DNA of 64,000 bases, from assembly GCF_027627575.1 (NCBI RefSeq), contig NZ_CP114065.1, positions 1,550,001-1,614,000 of the forward strand, given 5' to 3'. The DNA is from Kribbella sp. CA-293567 (lineage in GTDB: Bacteria; Actinomycetota; Actinomycetes; Propionibacteriales; Kribbellaceae). Position numbers and translations under genes: made by a program. Under the pieces are notes generated by a model, which made no database searches, was not told where the DNA came from, and worked only from the letters and a program-made list of their open reading frames with translations. Below are positions 14,395 through 24,867 of this stretch, piece by piece; within the stretch, counting starts at the first letter, position 1; the number at the start of each line of letters is the position of its first letter.

Positions 14395-14997
14395 ATGAGC
14401 ACACAGGTGAAGGTCAAGCAGGTGGTCACCGATGACGAGGCGTTCGCACCGGCGACAGTCGAGGAGTGGCGCGCTTGGCTGGCGCAATACGGGCGGATCG
14501 AGCGGTCGGTGTGGGTTGTCGTCCACCGCAAGGGCAGCGCGGCCGGTATCGACCTGGCGGAGGCGGTCGAGCACGCCCTCTGCTTCGGCTGGATCGACAG
14601 CAAGACGCTCAGCCGCGACGGGCAGAGCACTTATCAGACCTTCACCCCGCGCAACCCGCGCAGTACCTGGAGCCAGGTCAATCGCGACCGGGTCGAGAGG
14701 CTGCTCGCCGCCGGCCTGATGGAGGCGCCCGGCCAGGAACTGCTGGACCTCGCCCACCGGACCGGCACCTGGGACTGTCTCGCCGAGGCCCAGAACGGTG
14801 TCGTTCCCGCCGACCTCCAGGCCCGGCTCGACGCCGATGAGGAGGCGGCCACCCACTTCGCCGCCTTCCCGCCGTCGTCCAGGCGCCGCATCCTCGAGTG
14901 GATCGCGCTCGCGAAGCGCCCGGAGACCCGCGAGCGCCGCATCGCTCAGGCAGTTGACCTCGCCGCCCTGAACCAGCGAGCCAACCACCCCGGCTGA
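14395..14997 (+). CDS. YdeI/OmpD-associated family protein
   Basis: 200 residues. VEEWRAWLAQYGRIERSVWVV and ALCFGWIDS are the conserved first half of the YdeI family; FPPSSRRRILEWI and KRPETRERRI are the typical C-terminal YdeI helices. The biochemical role of the family is not settled; in Bacillus and Salmonella it is tied to resistance to antimicrobial peptides. ATG 14395 is chosen over in-frame starts upstream because those lie in ogt or the inverted repeat. The gene appears leaderless and under its own palindromic operator. Confidence 0.82.
   Translation: MSTQVKVKQVVTDDEAFAPATVEEWRAWLAQYGRIERSVWVVVHRKGSAAGIDLAEAVEHALCFGWIDSKTLSRDGQSTYQTFTPRNPRSTWSQVNRDRVERLLAAGLMEAPGQELLDLAHRTGTWDCLAEAQNGVVPADLQARLDADEEAATHFAAFPPSSRRRILEWIALAKRPETRERRIAQAVDLAALNQRANHPG
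14625..14637 (+). repeat. Internal 13-base copy of the YdeI operator arm
   Basis: GAGCACTTATCAG matches the right arm of the 14347-14379 repeat exactly. It lies 258 bp further on, inside the gene, encoding part of QSTYQT. It could be an auxiliary operator half-site or chance. Confidence 0.45.
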
Positions 14998-15102
14998 CCC
15001 GGACCGCCACGACAGACCAAGTCCCGCCGGTCGTTCAGTCTTGCGCTCGGTCACGCTCAGCCGCGGTGCCGTGGCGGGGGTTGGTCAGTGGTGCAGGTCC
15101 GG

Positions 15103-16320
15103 CTAGCTCCGGCTGTCGGCGGTGTCGTCGAGTCGCTCGGGCACGGGCGGGGCTTGCGGGGCCGGATTTCTGCGGTTGGTGAGCTTGCGGGCGACCGGTT
15201 CGGTGAAGCGGGCGGTGATCGGGCCGAGGATGACCAGAATCAGCACGTACGCCGTCGCCAGTGGGCCCAGCCGGGGCTCGACCCCGACTGCCAGCCCGGC
15301 GATGACGATCGAGAATTCGCCGCGCGCGACCAAGGTGCCGCCCGCACGCCAGCGACCGGCCGACTTCACGCCGGCCTTGCGAGCGGCGTACCAGCCGGTG
15401 GCGATCTTGGTCAGCGCGGTCACCACCGCGAGGGCCAGGGCGACTCCGAGCACCGGCGGAATCTCCGCGGGGTCGGTGCTCAGCCCGAAGAAGACGAAGA
15501 ACACCGCGGCGAACAGGTCCCGCAACGGGCTGAGCAGACTGCGTGCGCCCTTCGCGACCTCACCCGACAGCGCGATGCCGACCAGGAACGCGCCGACCGC
15601 CGCCGACACCTGCAACTGCTGGGCGACGCCCGCGACCAGCAGCGTCAGTCCGAGCACGACGAGCAGCAGCATCTCCGGATTGTCGGAGGAGACCGCCCGG
15701 CTGATCACCCGCCCGTAGCGCAGGGCGACGAACAGCACGACACTCACCGTGCCCAGCGAGATCAGGAGCGTCACGCTGCCGCCGGCCAGTCCGACGCCCG
15801 CCAGCAGCGCGGTCAGGATCGGCAGATAGACGGCCATCGAGAGATCCTCGAGCACCAGGATCCCCAGCACCACCGGCGTCTCCCGGTTACCGAGCCGGCC
15901 GAGGTCGCCGACCACTTTCGCGATCACGCCCGACGAGGAGATCCAGGTGACGCCGGCCAGCGCGACGGCCGCGACCGGGCCCCAGCCGAGCATCAGCGCA
16001 ACGGCCGCGCCCGGCAACGCGTTCAGCAGGAAGTCGACGACACCGGACAGGTACTGCGTCTTCAGCGTGCCGACCAGATCGGCCGCCGTGTACTCGAGAC
16101 CGAGCAGCAACAGCAGCAGGATCACGCCGATCTCGGCGCCGGTGGCGACGAACTCCTCGGACGCGTCCAGGGGCAGCAGCCCGCCGTGGCCGAAGGCCAG
16201 CCCGGCCAGCAGGTAGAGGGGAATCGGTGAGAACCCGACCCGGCCGGCGATCCGGCCGAGGATGCCGAGGGCGAGCAGGAGGGCGCCGAGTTCGATCAGC
16301 AGGGCGGTGAGATCATGCAT
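15103..16320 (-). CDS. khtU: Cation:proton antiporter, CPA2 family (KhtU/KefB-like)
   Basis: 405 residues, almost entirely membrane-embedded, about 12 TM helices. It starts MHDLTALLIELGALL, with GLAFGHGG and LLLLLLGLEYTAADL typical of Na+/H+ exchanger-domain CPA2 transporters, and later the discontinuous-helix region VTWISSSGVIAKVV. It has no large C-terminal nucleotide-binding domain, unlike KefB/KefC. That domain's role is taken by the separate TrkA-C protein encoded 2 bases upstream, the KhtT-KhtU arrangement of Bacillus. It probably exports K+ in exchange for H+. KhtU is an assignment by layout. Confidence 0.85.
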   Translation of the reverse strand: MHDLTALLIELGALLLALGILGRIAGRVGFSPIPLYLLAGLAFGHGGLLPLDASEEFVATGAEIGVILLLLLLGLEYTAADLVGTLKTQYLSGVVDFLLNALPGAAVALMLGWGPVAAVALAGVTWISSSGVIAKVVGDLGRLGNRETPVVLGILVLEDLSMAVYLPILTALLAGVGLAGGSVTLLISLGTVSVVLFVALRYGRVISRAVSSDNPEMLLLVVLGLTLLVAGVAQQLQVSAAVGAFLVGIALSGEVAKGARSLLSPLRDLFAAVFFVFFGLSTDPAEIPPVLGVALALAVVTALTKIATGWYAARKAGVKSAGRWRAGGTLVARGEFSIVIAGLAVGVEPRLGPLATAYVLILVILGPITARFTEPVARKLTNRRNPAPQAPPVPERLDDTADSRS

Positions 16321-16322
16321 GC

Positions 16323-16799
16323 TCAGCCTCCCGTGATCAGTCCGGCGACGGCATCGACGCCCTCACGGGTGCCGACGACGACGATGGTGTCGCCGATCGC
16401 GAACCGGAAGTCCGGGGCCGGTGACGGCACCGCTCCGGTCCGGCGCAGGACCGCCACGATCGACGCGCCGGTCCGGCTGCGTGCCTGGGTGTCACCGAGC
16501 GTGCGGCCGGAGTACGGCGAACGGCTGGTGATCGGGATCTGCTCGGTGATCAGGTCGATCTCGATGTCGCCGTGCAGCGGCGCCAGCGGTGCGGGGATCA
16601 GCAATTGACCCAGCGCGCTGGCTTCGGCCGGGCCGAGCGGCACACTGCCCAGGCAACTGTCGTCGTCCTCGGGATCGTGGAAGCCCAGAAAGCGCCGGCC
16701 GTCGGTGTGCACCACCAGGGACACGTGCCTGCCGCCGTCGGTGGTGAAGTCGTAACGAGTGCCGATCCCGGGCAGCGTCGTCCTGGTCGGGTGGTCCAT
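16323..16799 (-). CDS. khtT: TrkA-C domain regulatory subunit of the antiporter (KhtT-like)
   Basis: 158 residues from ATG 16799, where GGGAG lies upstream; the frame runs 13 codons further. The N-terminal half is the small domain found in KhtT-type proteins. About 90-158 is a TrkA-C/RCK_C fold (YSGRTLGDTQARSRTGASIVAVLR, then FRFAIGDTIVVVGTREGVD). RCK_C domains bind nucleotides such as c-di-AMP and gate potassium transport. The stop is 2 bases before the antiporter start. Confidence 0.85.
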   Translation of the reverse strand: MDHPTRTTLPGIGTRYDFTTDGGRHVSLVVHTDGRRFLGFHDPEDDDSCLGSVPLGPAEASALGQLLIPAPLAPLHGDIEIDLITEQIPITSRSPYSGRTLGDTQARSRTGASIVAVLRRTGAVPSPAPDFRFAIGDTIVVVGTREGVDAVAGLITGG

Positions 16800-16912
16800 G
16801 AGTTGTTCACTCCCGCAATAGGTGGCGTCTGCAACCATTCTCCCTCATTCGCCCAACCGGTGACCGCCAGATCCAGATCGAATCCTGTGAAGTGGCTTGC
16901 AATCAGGTGCAG

Positions 16913-16936
16913 TGCAACTAGTTGCATAGGTATGGT
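16913..16936 (+). promoter_or_regulatory. Palindromic operator and leaderless promoter of padR-fadH
   Basis: TGCAACTAGTTGCA (16913-16926) is a perfect 14-bp palindrome. TATGGT (16931-16936) follows and lies 6 bases before ATG 16943. A bound dimer would cover the core promoter. PadR proteins bind such dyads in their own promoters. Confidence 0.7.
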
Positions 16937-16942
16937 CGCGGC

Positions 16943-19509
<2,567 letters not shown>

Positions 19510-19576
19510 CAATCGTGCTGCCCGAGGGAAAGACGCGTAGTCGATCGGCTACCTGTCGTGAGGCTGACATTGCGAG

Positions 19577-19595
19577 TTAGGTGAGGCTATCCTTC
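19577..19595 (+). promoter_or_regulatory. Iron box (IdeR/DmdR type) with overlapping -10
   Basis: TTAGGTGAGGCTATCCTTC matches the consensus TTAGGTTAGGCTAACCTAA at 15 of 19 positions. TATCCT within it (19588-19593) lies 7 bases before ATG 19601 and may be the -10 of a leaderless promoter. Fe2+-loaded IdeR would therefore block transcription when iron is plentiful. Confidence 0.85.
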
Positions 19596-19600
19596 AAGCC

Positions 19601-20428
19601 ATGCAGGAGTCTGTGGGGCTGGCCGGGGTCGAGCTCTGTCTCGGATATCACGGCAAGCAGGTGGTGGACGGAGCGTCGCTGGAGATCGCGGCGGCCGGCG
19701 TCACCGCGTTAGTGGGACCGAACGGCAGCGGGAAGTCGACGCTGCTGCGGGCGCTTGCGCGCCTGCACAAGCCGGACGCGGGGGAGATCGCCTTTCCCGG
19801 CGGGGAGTCCGCTCTGGCGCTGTCCTCGAAGGACTTCGCCCGCCGCGTGACGCTGCTCTCACAGTCCCGCCCGACCCCGAACGGCGTGAGTGTTCGCGAC
19901 GTGGTCGGCTACGGCCGGCACCCGTACCGCGGACGCTGGCGGCACGACGACCCGGACGGCAACCGCGCCATCAGTCACGCGATGGACGTCACCGGGGTCA
20001 CCTCGATGGCCGAGCGGTCCGTCGACGAACTGTCCGGCGGTGAGCTCCAGCGCGTCTGGCTGGCCACCTGCCTGGCTCAGGACACCGGCGTCCTGCTGCT
20101 CGACGAACCGACCACCTTCCTCGACCTGCGGTACCAGATCGAGATCCTCGACCTGATGCGCGATCTCGCCGACGACCACGGGGTTGCCGTCGGCGTGGTG
20201 CTGCACGACCTGAACCAGGCCGCGGCCGTCGCGGACCGGATCGCGCTGCTCGACCGGGGCCGGATCCGTGCCGCCGGTACGCCGGCCGAAGTACTGCGGG
20301 CGGACGCGTTGTCGGAGACCTACGGGATCCGGATCGAGGTCAGCACCGACCTGACGACCGGGCTGGTCAGCACCCAGCCCGTCGGCAGGCACCTGCAGCG
20401 ACCCACCCTGCAGAAATCAGCACAGTAG
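19601..20428 (+). CDS. Iron-siderophore ABC transporter ATP-binding protein (FecE/FepC-like)
   Basis: 275 residues. Walker A is GPNGSGKST (about 41-49), Q-loop LLSQS, signature LSGGELQR, Walker B VLLLDE, switch VLHDLNQA. The VRDVVGYGRHPYRGRW segment is typical of ferric-siderophore and B12 importers. It is the first gene of the iron-uptake operon under the box at 19577. Its last codons and stop lie in a tandem 15-bp repeat: the stop TAG stands where the later units have CAG, so a longer QKSAQ-repeat tail would exist without it. Confidence 0.93.
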   Translation: MQESVGLAGVELCLGYHGKQVVDGASLEIAAAGVTALVGPNGSGKSTLLRALARLHKPDAGEIAFPGGESALALSSKDFARRVTLLSQSRPTPNGVSVRDVVGYGRHPYRGRWRHDDPDGNRAISHAMDVTGVTSMAERSVDELSGGELQRVWLATCLAQDTGVLLLDEPTTFLDLRYQIEILDLMRDLADDHGVAVGVVLHDLNQAAAVADRIALLDRGRIRAAGTPAEVLRADALSETYGIRIEVSTDLTTGLVSTQPVGRHLQRPTLQKSAQ

Positions 20429-20456
20429 AAGTCCGCACAGCAGAAGTCAGCGCAGT
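20412..20456 (+). repeat. Three tandem 15-bp repeats across the ATPase stop codon
   Basis: Units AGAAATCAGCACAGT, AGAAGTCCGCACAGC and AGAAGTCAGCGCAGT are 12-13/15 identical to each other. Each encodes KSAQ plus a junction codon in the ATPase frame; the first junction is the TAG stop (20426-20428). The frame is next closed by TAA at 20456-20458. Confidence 0.85.
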
Positions 20457-20476
20457 AACAACCAACCGAGGTCATC

Positions 20477-21454
20477 ATGAAGAGAGTCACCGCACTTGCC
20501 GCCGCCGCACTGGCCTTGGTGCTGACGGCCTGTGGCAGCAGCGAGAACGTCACCCCGCAGGCGAACAGCAGCTCGGCGAACACCCAGCCGGTCTCGCTCA
20601 CCGACGCGCGGAACAAGAAGATCGACCTCAAGGCGCCTGCCGCCAAGGTGGTCGGGCTGGAGTGGGGCGTCGTCGAAAGCGTCATCACGCTGGGCGTGAT
20701 GCCGGTCGGCGTGGCCGACACCAAGGGCTACACCGGCTGGGTCTCCGCCGAGAAGCTCGACGCCACGGTGAAGAACGTCGGCACCCGTGGTGAATCGAGC
20801 GTGGACGCGATCGTCGCGCTGGACCCCGACCTGATCATCACCACCACCGACGAGTCGCCGGCCGCCATCACGCAGATGGAGAAGGCCGCGCCGGTGCTGG
20901 TGATCAAGGCCGCGGACGCGAAGAACGCGATCCCGCAGATGAAGTCGAACTTCGAGCTGATCGCCCAGGCGCTCGGCCGGTCCGAGCAGGCGAAGACGGT
21001 GCTCGCCGACTTCGACAAGAAGGTTGCCGACGGCAAGCAGAAGATCGCCGACGCGGGCAAGGCCGGTACGTCGTACACGATGGCGGACGGCTACAAGGAA
21101 GGCAGCACGATCTCGATCCGGATGTTCTCCGCCGGCTCGCTGCTCGGCGCGGTCGCGAACGAGCTCGGCCTGAAGAACGCCTGGCCCGACGCCGGCGACC
21201 CGTCCTACGGCCTGGCGACGACCGACATCGAGGGGCTGACCAAGCTCGAGGACGGCGAGTTCCTCTACATCGCCAACGACGGCGACGGCGGTGACGTGTT
21301 CGGCGGCGACCTGGCCCAGAACGCGATCTGGAAGAACCTGCCGTTCGTCCGGAGCGGCAACGTGCACCGGCTGGCCGACGGCATCTGGATGTTCGGCGGA
21401 CCGAAGTCGACCGAGCAGTTCATCGACGCGACGGTGCAGGCAGTCACCTCTTGA
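20477..21454 (+). CDS. Iron-siderophore substrate-binding lipoprotein
   Basis: 325 residues. A lipoprotein signal ends at lipobox LTAC with Cys19 as the lipid anchor. The class III binding-protein fold (FecB/FhuD type) is shown by VVGLEWGVVESVITLGVMPVGVAD (about 54-77), VDAIVALDPDLIITT and a long linking helix. The C-terminal half contains ENGEFLYI-like KLEDGEFLYIANDGD. It captures ferric siderophore outside the membrane and passes it to the fused permease. The start has GAGGTC upstream; the stop overlaps the permease start. Confidence 0.93.
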   Translation: MKRVTALAAAALALVLTACGSSENVTPQANSSSANTQPVSLTDARNKKIDLKAPAAKVVGLEWGVVESVITLGVMPVGVADTKGYTGWVSAEKLDATVKNVGTRGESSVDAIVALDPDLIITTTDESPAAITQMEKAAPVLVIKAADAKNAIPQMKSNFELIAQALGRSEQAKTVLADFDKKVADGKQKIADAGKAGTSYTMADGYKEGSTISIRMFSAGSLLGAVANELGLKNAWPDAGDPSYGLATTDIEGLTKLEDGEFLYIANDGDGGDVFGGDLAQNAIWKNLPFVRSGNVHRLADGIWMFGGPKSTEQFIDATVQAVTS

Positions 21455-23550
21455 CCCAGCTGACCGCCCAGCGGCCCGACGAGCTCGCCACCGCGCCGCT
21501 GGAGCCCGTACGCCGGGTGCGCGTGGCGGGTGTGTTCGCCATCGCGGCCGCCGCGGTGGTGGTGCTGGCCGCGGTCCACCTGACCCAGGGCACGTCCTCG
21601 GTGAACGCCGGGGACCTGCTCAGGCTGGTGATCGGCCAGGGCACCGACAACTCCGCGAACGTGCTGGTCGCGTCGCGGCTTCCCCGGCTACTCGCCGGCA
21701 TGCTGGTCGGTGTCGCTCTGGGCGTCGCCGGGGCTGGACTCCAGTCGCTGGCCAGGAATCCGCTGGCCTCACCGGACACCCTCGGCGTCAACGCGGGTGC
21801 CTACCTGGCGGTCGTGACGTTCGCGGCGTTCGGTGTCTCGTTGCCGACCCTGCCCGCGGGTGGAATCGCCTTCCTCGGCGGACTGGCAGCCGCGGTACTG
21901 GTGCTGGGGCTGTCGGCCGGTGGCACCGCCGGGCCGACCCGGTTGATTCTGGCCGGTTCGGCGGTCGCGATGGCGCTGGCGGGCGTGACCACGCTGCTGA
22001 TGCTGCTGTACAAGGAAGAAACCGTCCGCTCGTTCGCCTGGGGAGCGGGCACGCTGGTGCAGACCGACCTCGTCGCGGTCCGGCAGATGGCGCCGATCGT
22101 TGCCCTTGGCATCATCGCGGCGCTGGTGCTGGCCCCGAAGCTGGACATCCTCGCCCTCGGCGACGACACCGCCTCGGTGCTCGGTGTCCGGGTCCGCCGG
22201 ACCCGCGTGTGGATCACCCTCGTCACGGTCATGTTGTCGGCCGCGGCGGTGACGATCGCCGGTCCGGTCGGATTTGTCGGCCTGGTCGCGCCGGTGCTGG
22301 TCCGGCTGATCGCCCCGCTCGTGCCCGGGCTGATGCGGCACCGGGTGCTGCTGCCCCTGTCCGGGATCGCCGGCATCCTCGTGGTGCTCGCCTCGGACGT
22401 CGTACTGCGTGCCGTTCTCGGCGGACAGGCCGGCGTCGAGATCCCGACCGGCATCATGACCATGCTGGTCGGCGCGATCGTGCTCGTCTGGCTGGCCCGC
22501 CGGTTCCGCGACTCGGGTCCGAGCCGGCAGCAGGCGGGTGGCACGGGCGCCGGTCTGCGGACGCTGCGCACGTTCTGGATCGTCACCATCTCACTGAGCG
22601 TGCTGCTGGTGGGCGCGCTGGTGTTCGCGATGCTCGCGGGCGACGCCTTCCTGCGCACCGGCGACATCGCCAACTGGATCAACGGCCGGTCCGGCCGCGC
22701 GATCACCTACGTCCTCGACCAGCGCTTCCCGCGGGTGCTGTCGGCCGTCCTGTGCGGAGCGGCCCTCGCGATCGCCGGCGCCACGGTGCAGGCCGTCTGC
22801 CGCAACCCGCTGGCCGAGCCGGGCATCCTCGGGATCACCGGGGGTGCCGGCCTCGGCGCGGTGGTCGTTCTGATGGCGGTACCGACGGCCGGGATCTGGC
22901 TCCTGTCCGGCGTCGCCGCAGCGGCCGCGCTGGCCACCTTCGCGCTGGTCTACCTGGTCTCCTGGCGGGGTGGGCTCAGTTCGGACCGGCTGGTGCTGAT
23001 CGGGGTCGGCGTCTCGTCGGCGACGACCGCGGTCATCACCTTCGTCATCGTCTACACCGATCCGTGGAACATCAGCCTCGCGATGACGTGGCTGTCCGGC
23101 AGCACCTACGGCCGGACCCTGCCGCAGCTCATCCCGGTGGCCGTCGCGCTGGTGGTGCTGACCCCGGTGATCGTGCTGGCCCGCCGAGAGCTGGACCTGC
23201 TCGCGCTGGACGACGACATCCCGCGCATCCTCGGCGTACGGCTGGAACGCACCCGGCTGATCGCCCTCGTCGGCGCGGCCCTGATGACCGCCGCCGCCGT
23301 CTCGGCGATCGGAGTGGTGGGCTTCGTCGGACTGGTCGCTCCGCACGCCGCCCGCGCTCTCGTGGGCGGACGGCACGCTCGCCTGCTGCCGGTCGCGGCG
23401 CTGCTCGGCGCAGTACTGGTCAGCGTCGCGGACAGTCTCGGCCGCACGGTGCTGGCGCCCGCGCAGATCCCCGCGGGACTGCTCACCGCGATGATCGGCG
23501 CGCCGTACTTCGTCTACCTGCTCTGGCGCACCCGCGCGGTCAAACTCTGA
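21451..23550 (+). CDS. Fused iron-siderophore permease, FhuB-like
   Basis: 699 residues: two FecCD-type permease modules in one chain (about 1-345 and 365-699), each with roughly ten TM helices. The repeated family motifs show the duplication: ARNPLASPDTLGVNAGA in the first half and CRNPLAEPGILGITGGA in the second; GPVGFVGLVAPVLVR and GVVGFVGLVAPHAAR likewise. The start is TTG 21451 overlapping the lipoprotein stop (TTGA), since no ATG/GTG fits. A single fused permease removes the need for a partner gene. Confidence 0.92.
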   Translation: MTQLTAQRPDELATAPLEPVRRVRVAGVFAIAAAAVVVLAAVHLTQGTSSVNAGDLLRLVIGQGTDNSANVLVASRLPRLLAGMLVGVALGVAGAGLQSLARNPLASPDTLGVNAGAYLAVVTFAAFGVSLPTLPAGGIAFLGGLAAAVLVLGLSAGGTAGPTRLILAGSAVAMALAGVTTLLMLLYKEETVRSFAWGAGTLVQTDLVAVRQMAPIVALGIIAALVLAPKLDILALGDDTASVLGVRVRRTRVWITLVTVMLSAAAVTIAGPVGFVGLVAPVLVRLIAPLVPGLMRHRVLLPLSGIAGILVVLASDVVLRAVLGGQAGVEIPTGIMTMLVGAIVLVWLARRFRDSGPSRQQAGGTGAGLRTLRTFWIVTISLSVLLVGALVFAMLAGDAFLRTGDIANWINGRSGRAITYVLDQRFPRVLSAVLCGAALAIAGATVQAVCRNPLAEPGILGITGGAGLGAVVVLMAVPTAGIWLLSGVAAAAALATFALVYLVSWRGGLSSDRLVLIGVGVSSATTAVITFVIVYTDPWNISLAMTWLSGSTYGRTLPQLIPVAVALVVLTPVIVLARRELDLLALDDDIPRILGVRLERTRLIALVGAALMTAAAVSAIGVVGFVGLVAPHAARALVGGRHARLLPVAALLGAVLVSVADSLGRTVLAPAQIPAGLLTAMIGAPYFVYLLWRTRAVKL

Positions 23551-23567
23551 CCGGTCGAACTCCGGCC
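23538..23567 (+). repeat. Two tandem 15-bp repeats across the fhuB-like stop
   Basis: GGTCAAACTCTGACC (holding the TGA stop at 23548-23550) and GGTCGAACTCCGGCC are 12/15 identical. A partial third unit starting GGTCAGC abuts them and contains the stop of the convergent gene at 23570. Confidence 0.65.
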
Positions 23568-23569
23568 GG

Positions 23570-24157
23570 TCAGCCGACCGCGTTGTCCTGCTTGTCGCGC
23601 TTGGCGGCCTTCTGGGCCTTCTTCCACTCGCGCACCTTGGCCAGTGACTCGGGACCGTCGATGTCGGCGACCGAGCGGGGGACGTCGTCGCCGAACTTGC
23701 CGGCCGCCTCCCGCCAGCCGTCCGGGGCGACACCCTGGGTCTTGGCCAGGATGGCGACGAAGATCTTCGCCTTCTCCTCGCCGTAGCCGGGCAGCGCGTG
23801 CAGCCGCCGGTACAGTTCGGCGCCGGTGTCGACGCCCTTCCAGAGGTTCGCCGCCTTGCCGCGGTACTCGTCGGTGAGCACGACACAGACCTGGTGGATC
23901 CGCTTGCCCATCGAGCCGGGGAACCGGTGGATCGACGGCTTCTCGGAACAGACGGCGACGAACTCCTCGACGTCCATCGCGGCGATCTTCCTCGCGTCCA
24001 GGTGACCGAGCCGTTCCTTCAGCTTGGCCGGACCGCCGAACGCCCACTCCATCGGCACCTGCTGGTCCAGCAGCATCCCGAGCAGCAGCGCGGTGCCGTC
24101 CTTGTTCAGCAGGCCGTCCGCGGCCTTGTCACCTGTGATGTAGAGCGTCCCGGGCAT
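23570..24157 (-). CDS. HhH-GPD-type base excision DNA repair protein
   Basis: 195 residues. The helix-hairpin-helix is LHALPGYGEEKAKIFVAILAK (about 125-145), preceded by GMLLDQQVPMEWAFGGP, the family's N-terminal helix pair. No Fe-S cysteine cluster is present. It is short for a glycosylase and its substrate base is unknown. ATG 24157 has TAACCT 6 bases upstream, a leaderless pattern. It converges with the iron operon with only 19 bases between stops. Confidence 0.82.
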   Translation of the reverse strand: MPGTLYITGDKAADGLLNKDGTALLLGMLLDQQVPMEWAFGGPAKLKERLGHLDARKIAAMDVEEFVAVCSEKPSIHRFPGSMGKRIHQVCVVLTDEYRGKAANLWKGVDTGAELYRRLHALPGYGEEKAKIFVAILAKTQGVAPDGWREAAGKFGDDVPRSVADIDGPESLAKVREWKKAQKAAKRDKQDNAVG

Positions 24158-24276
24158 GCGCTCAGGTTACTGGCTGCGGGTTAACCCGTGCGACGGCCCG
24201 GATCTCCGCGGAAAAGCAGCCGGCATGCGGAGTCGCGGCCTATGCTCGGCCAGGGCAGGCGAGGGGAGGAGCGCGG

Positions 24277-24867
24277 ATGGACATCCGGGATCTGGATCGG
24301 CGGGCCGGGGCGTTGCTGGGCGAGGTGGTCATGCAGGTGCGCGCCGAGCAGTTGTGGTTTCCCACCCCCTGCCCGGACTGGACCGTCCGCGGCCTGCTGC
24401 GGCACCTGGTCAGTGAGAACGAGGGCTTCGCCGCGGCGGCGACCGACGGTTCGGCGCCGGTGCAGACCTGGACCGGCGGGCGGCTCGGTGACAACCCCGC
24501 GGGGGCCTACCGCCGCTCGAACGTGCGCGTCGCGGAGGCCTTCGCCGACGGTGGCGCGCTCGACCGGCCGATGGAGGTCCGCGAGTTCGGCACCTTCCCC
24601 CGACGGGTCGCGCTGACCTTCCGGCAACTGGACTGCGTGGTGCACGCCTGGGACCTGGCCCGCGCGATCGACGCGCCGTACGACCCGCCGCAGGACATGG
24701 TCGAGATGGCGCTCGACCTGGCCCGCCGGATCCCCGACACAGACTCGACCAGAGGCCCCGGCGCCGCCTTCGAACGCAGCCTGAAGACTCCCGGCGACAG
24801 CGACGACCTGGCCACACTGCTCCGCCTGCTCGGCCGCAACCCGGACTGGATCTCACCGCTCGACTGA
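24277..24867 (+). CDS. TIGR03086-type DinB-like metal-binding protein
   Basis: 196 residues. It has the DinB/mycothiol-dependent maleylpyruvate isomerase fold: WFPTPCPDWTVRGLLRHLVSE (about 28-48) and DCVVHAWDLARAI (about 116-128) supply the metal histidines. Actinobacteria have many such paralogues, thought to use mycothiol, and few have known substrates. The start is ATG 24277 behind GGGAGG with TATGCT further up. Its last 15 bases overlap the tail of the convergent monooxygenase gene. Confidence 0.85.
   Translation: MDIRDLDRRAGALLGEVVMQVRAEQLWFPTPCPDWTVRGLLRHLVSENEGFAAAATDGSAPVQTWTGGRLGDNPAGAYRRSNVRVAEAFADGGALDRPMEVREFGTFPRRVALTFRQLDCVVHAWDLARAIDAPYDPPQDMVEMALDLARRIPDTDSTRGPGAAFERSLKTPGDSDDLATLLRLLGRNPDWISPLD

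Noticed and set aside
21451-23550. Frameshift or gene fusion artefact in the siderophore permease
   Set aside because: The two halves are in one clean frame and both keep their family motifs, as in natural FhuB proteins.
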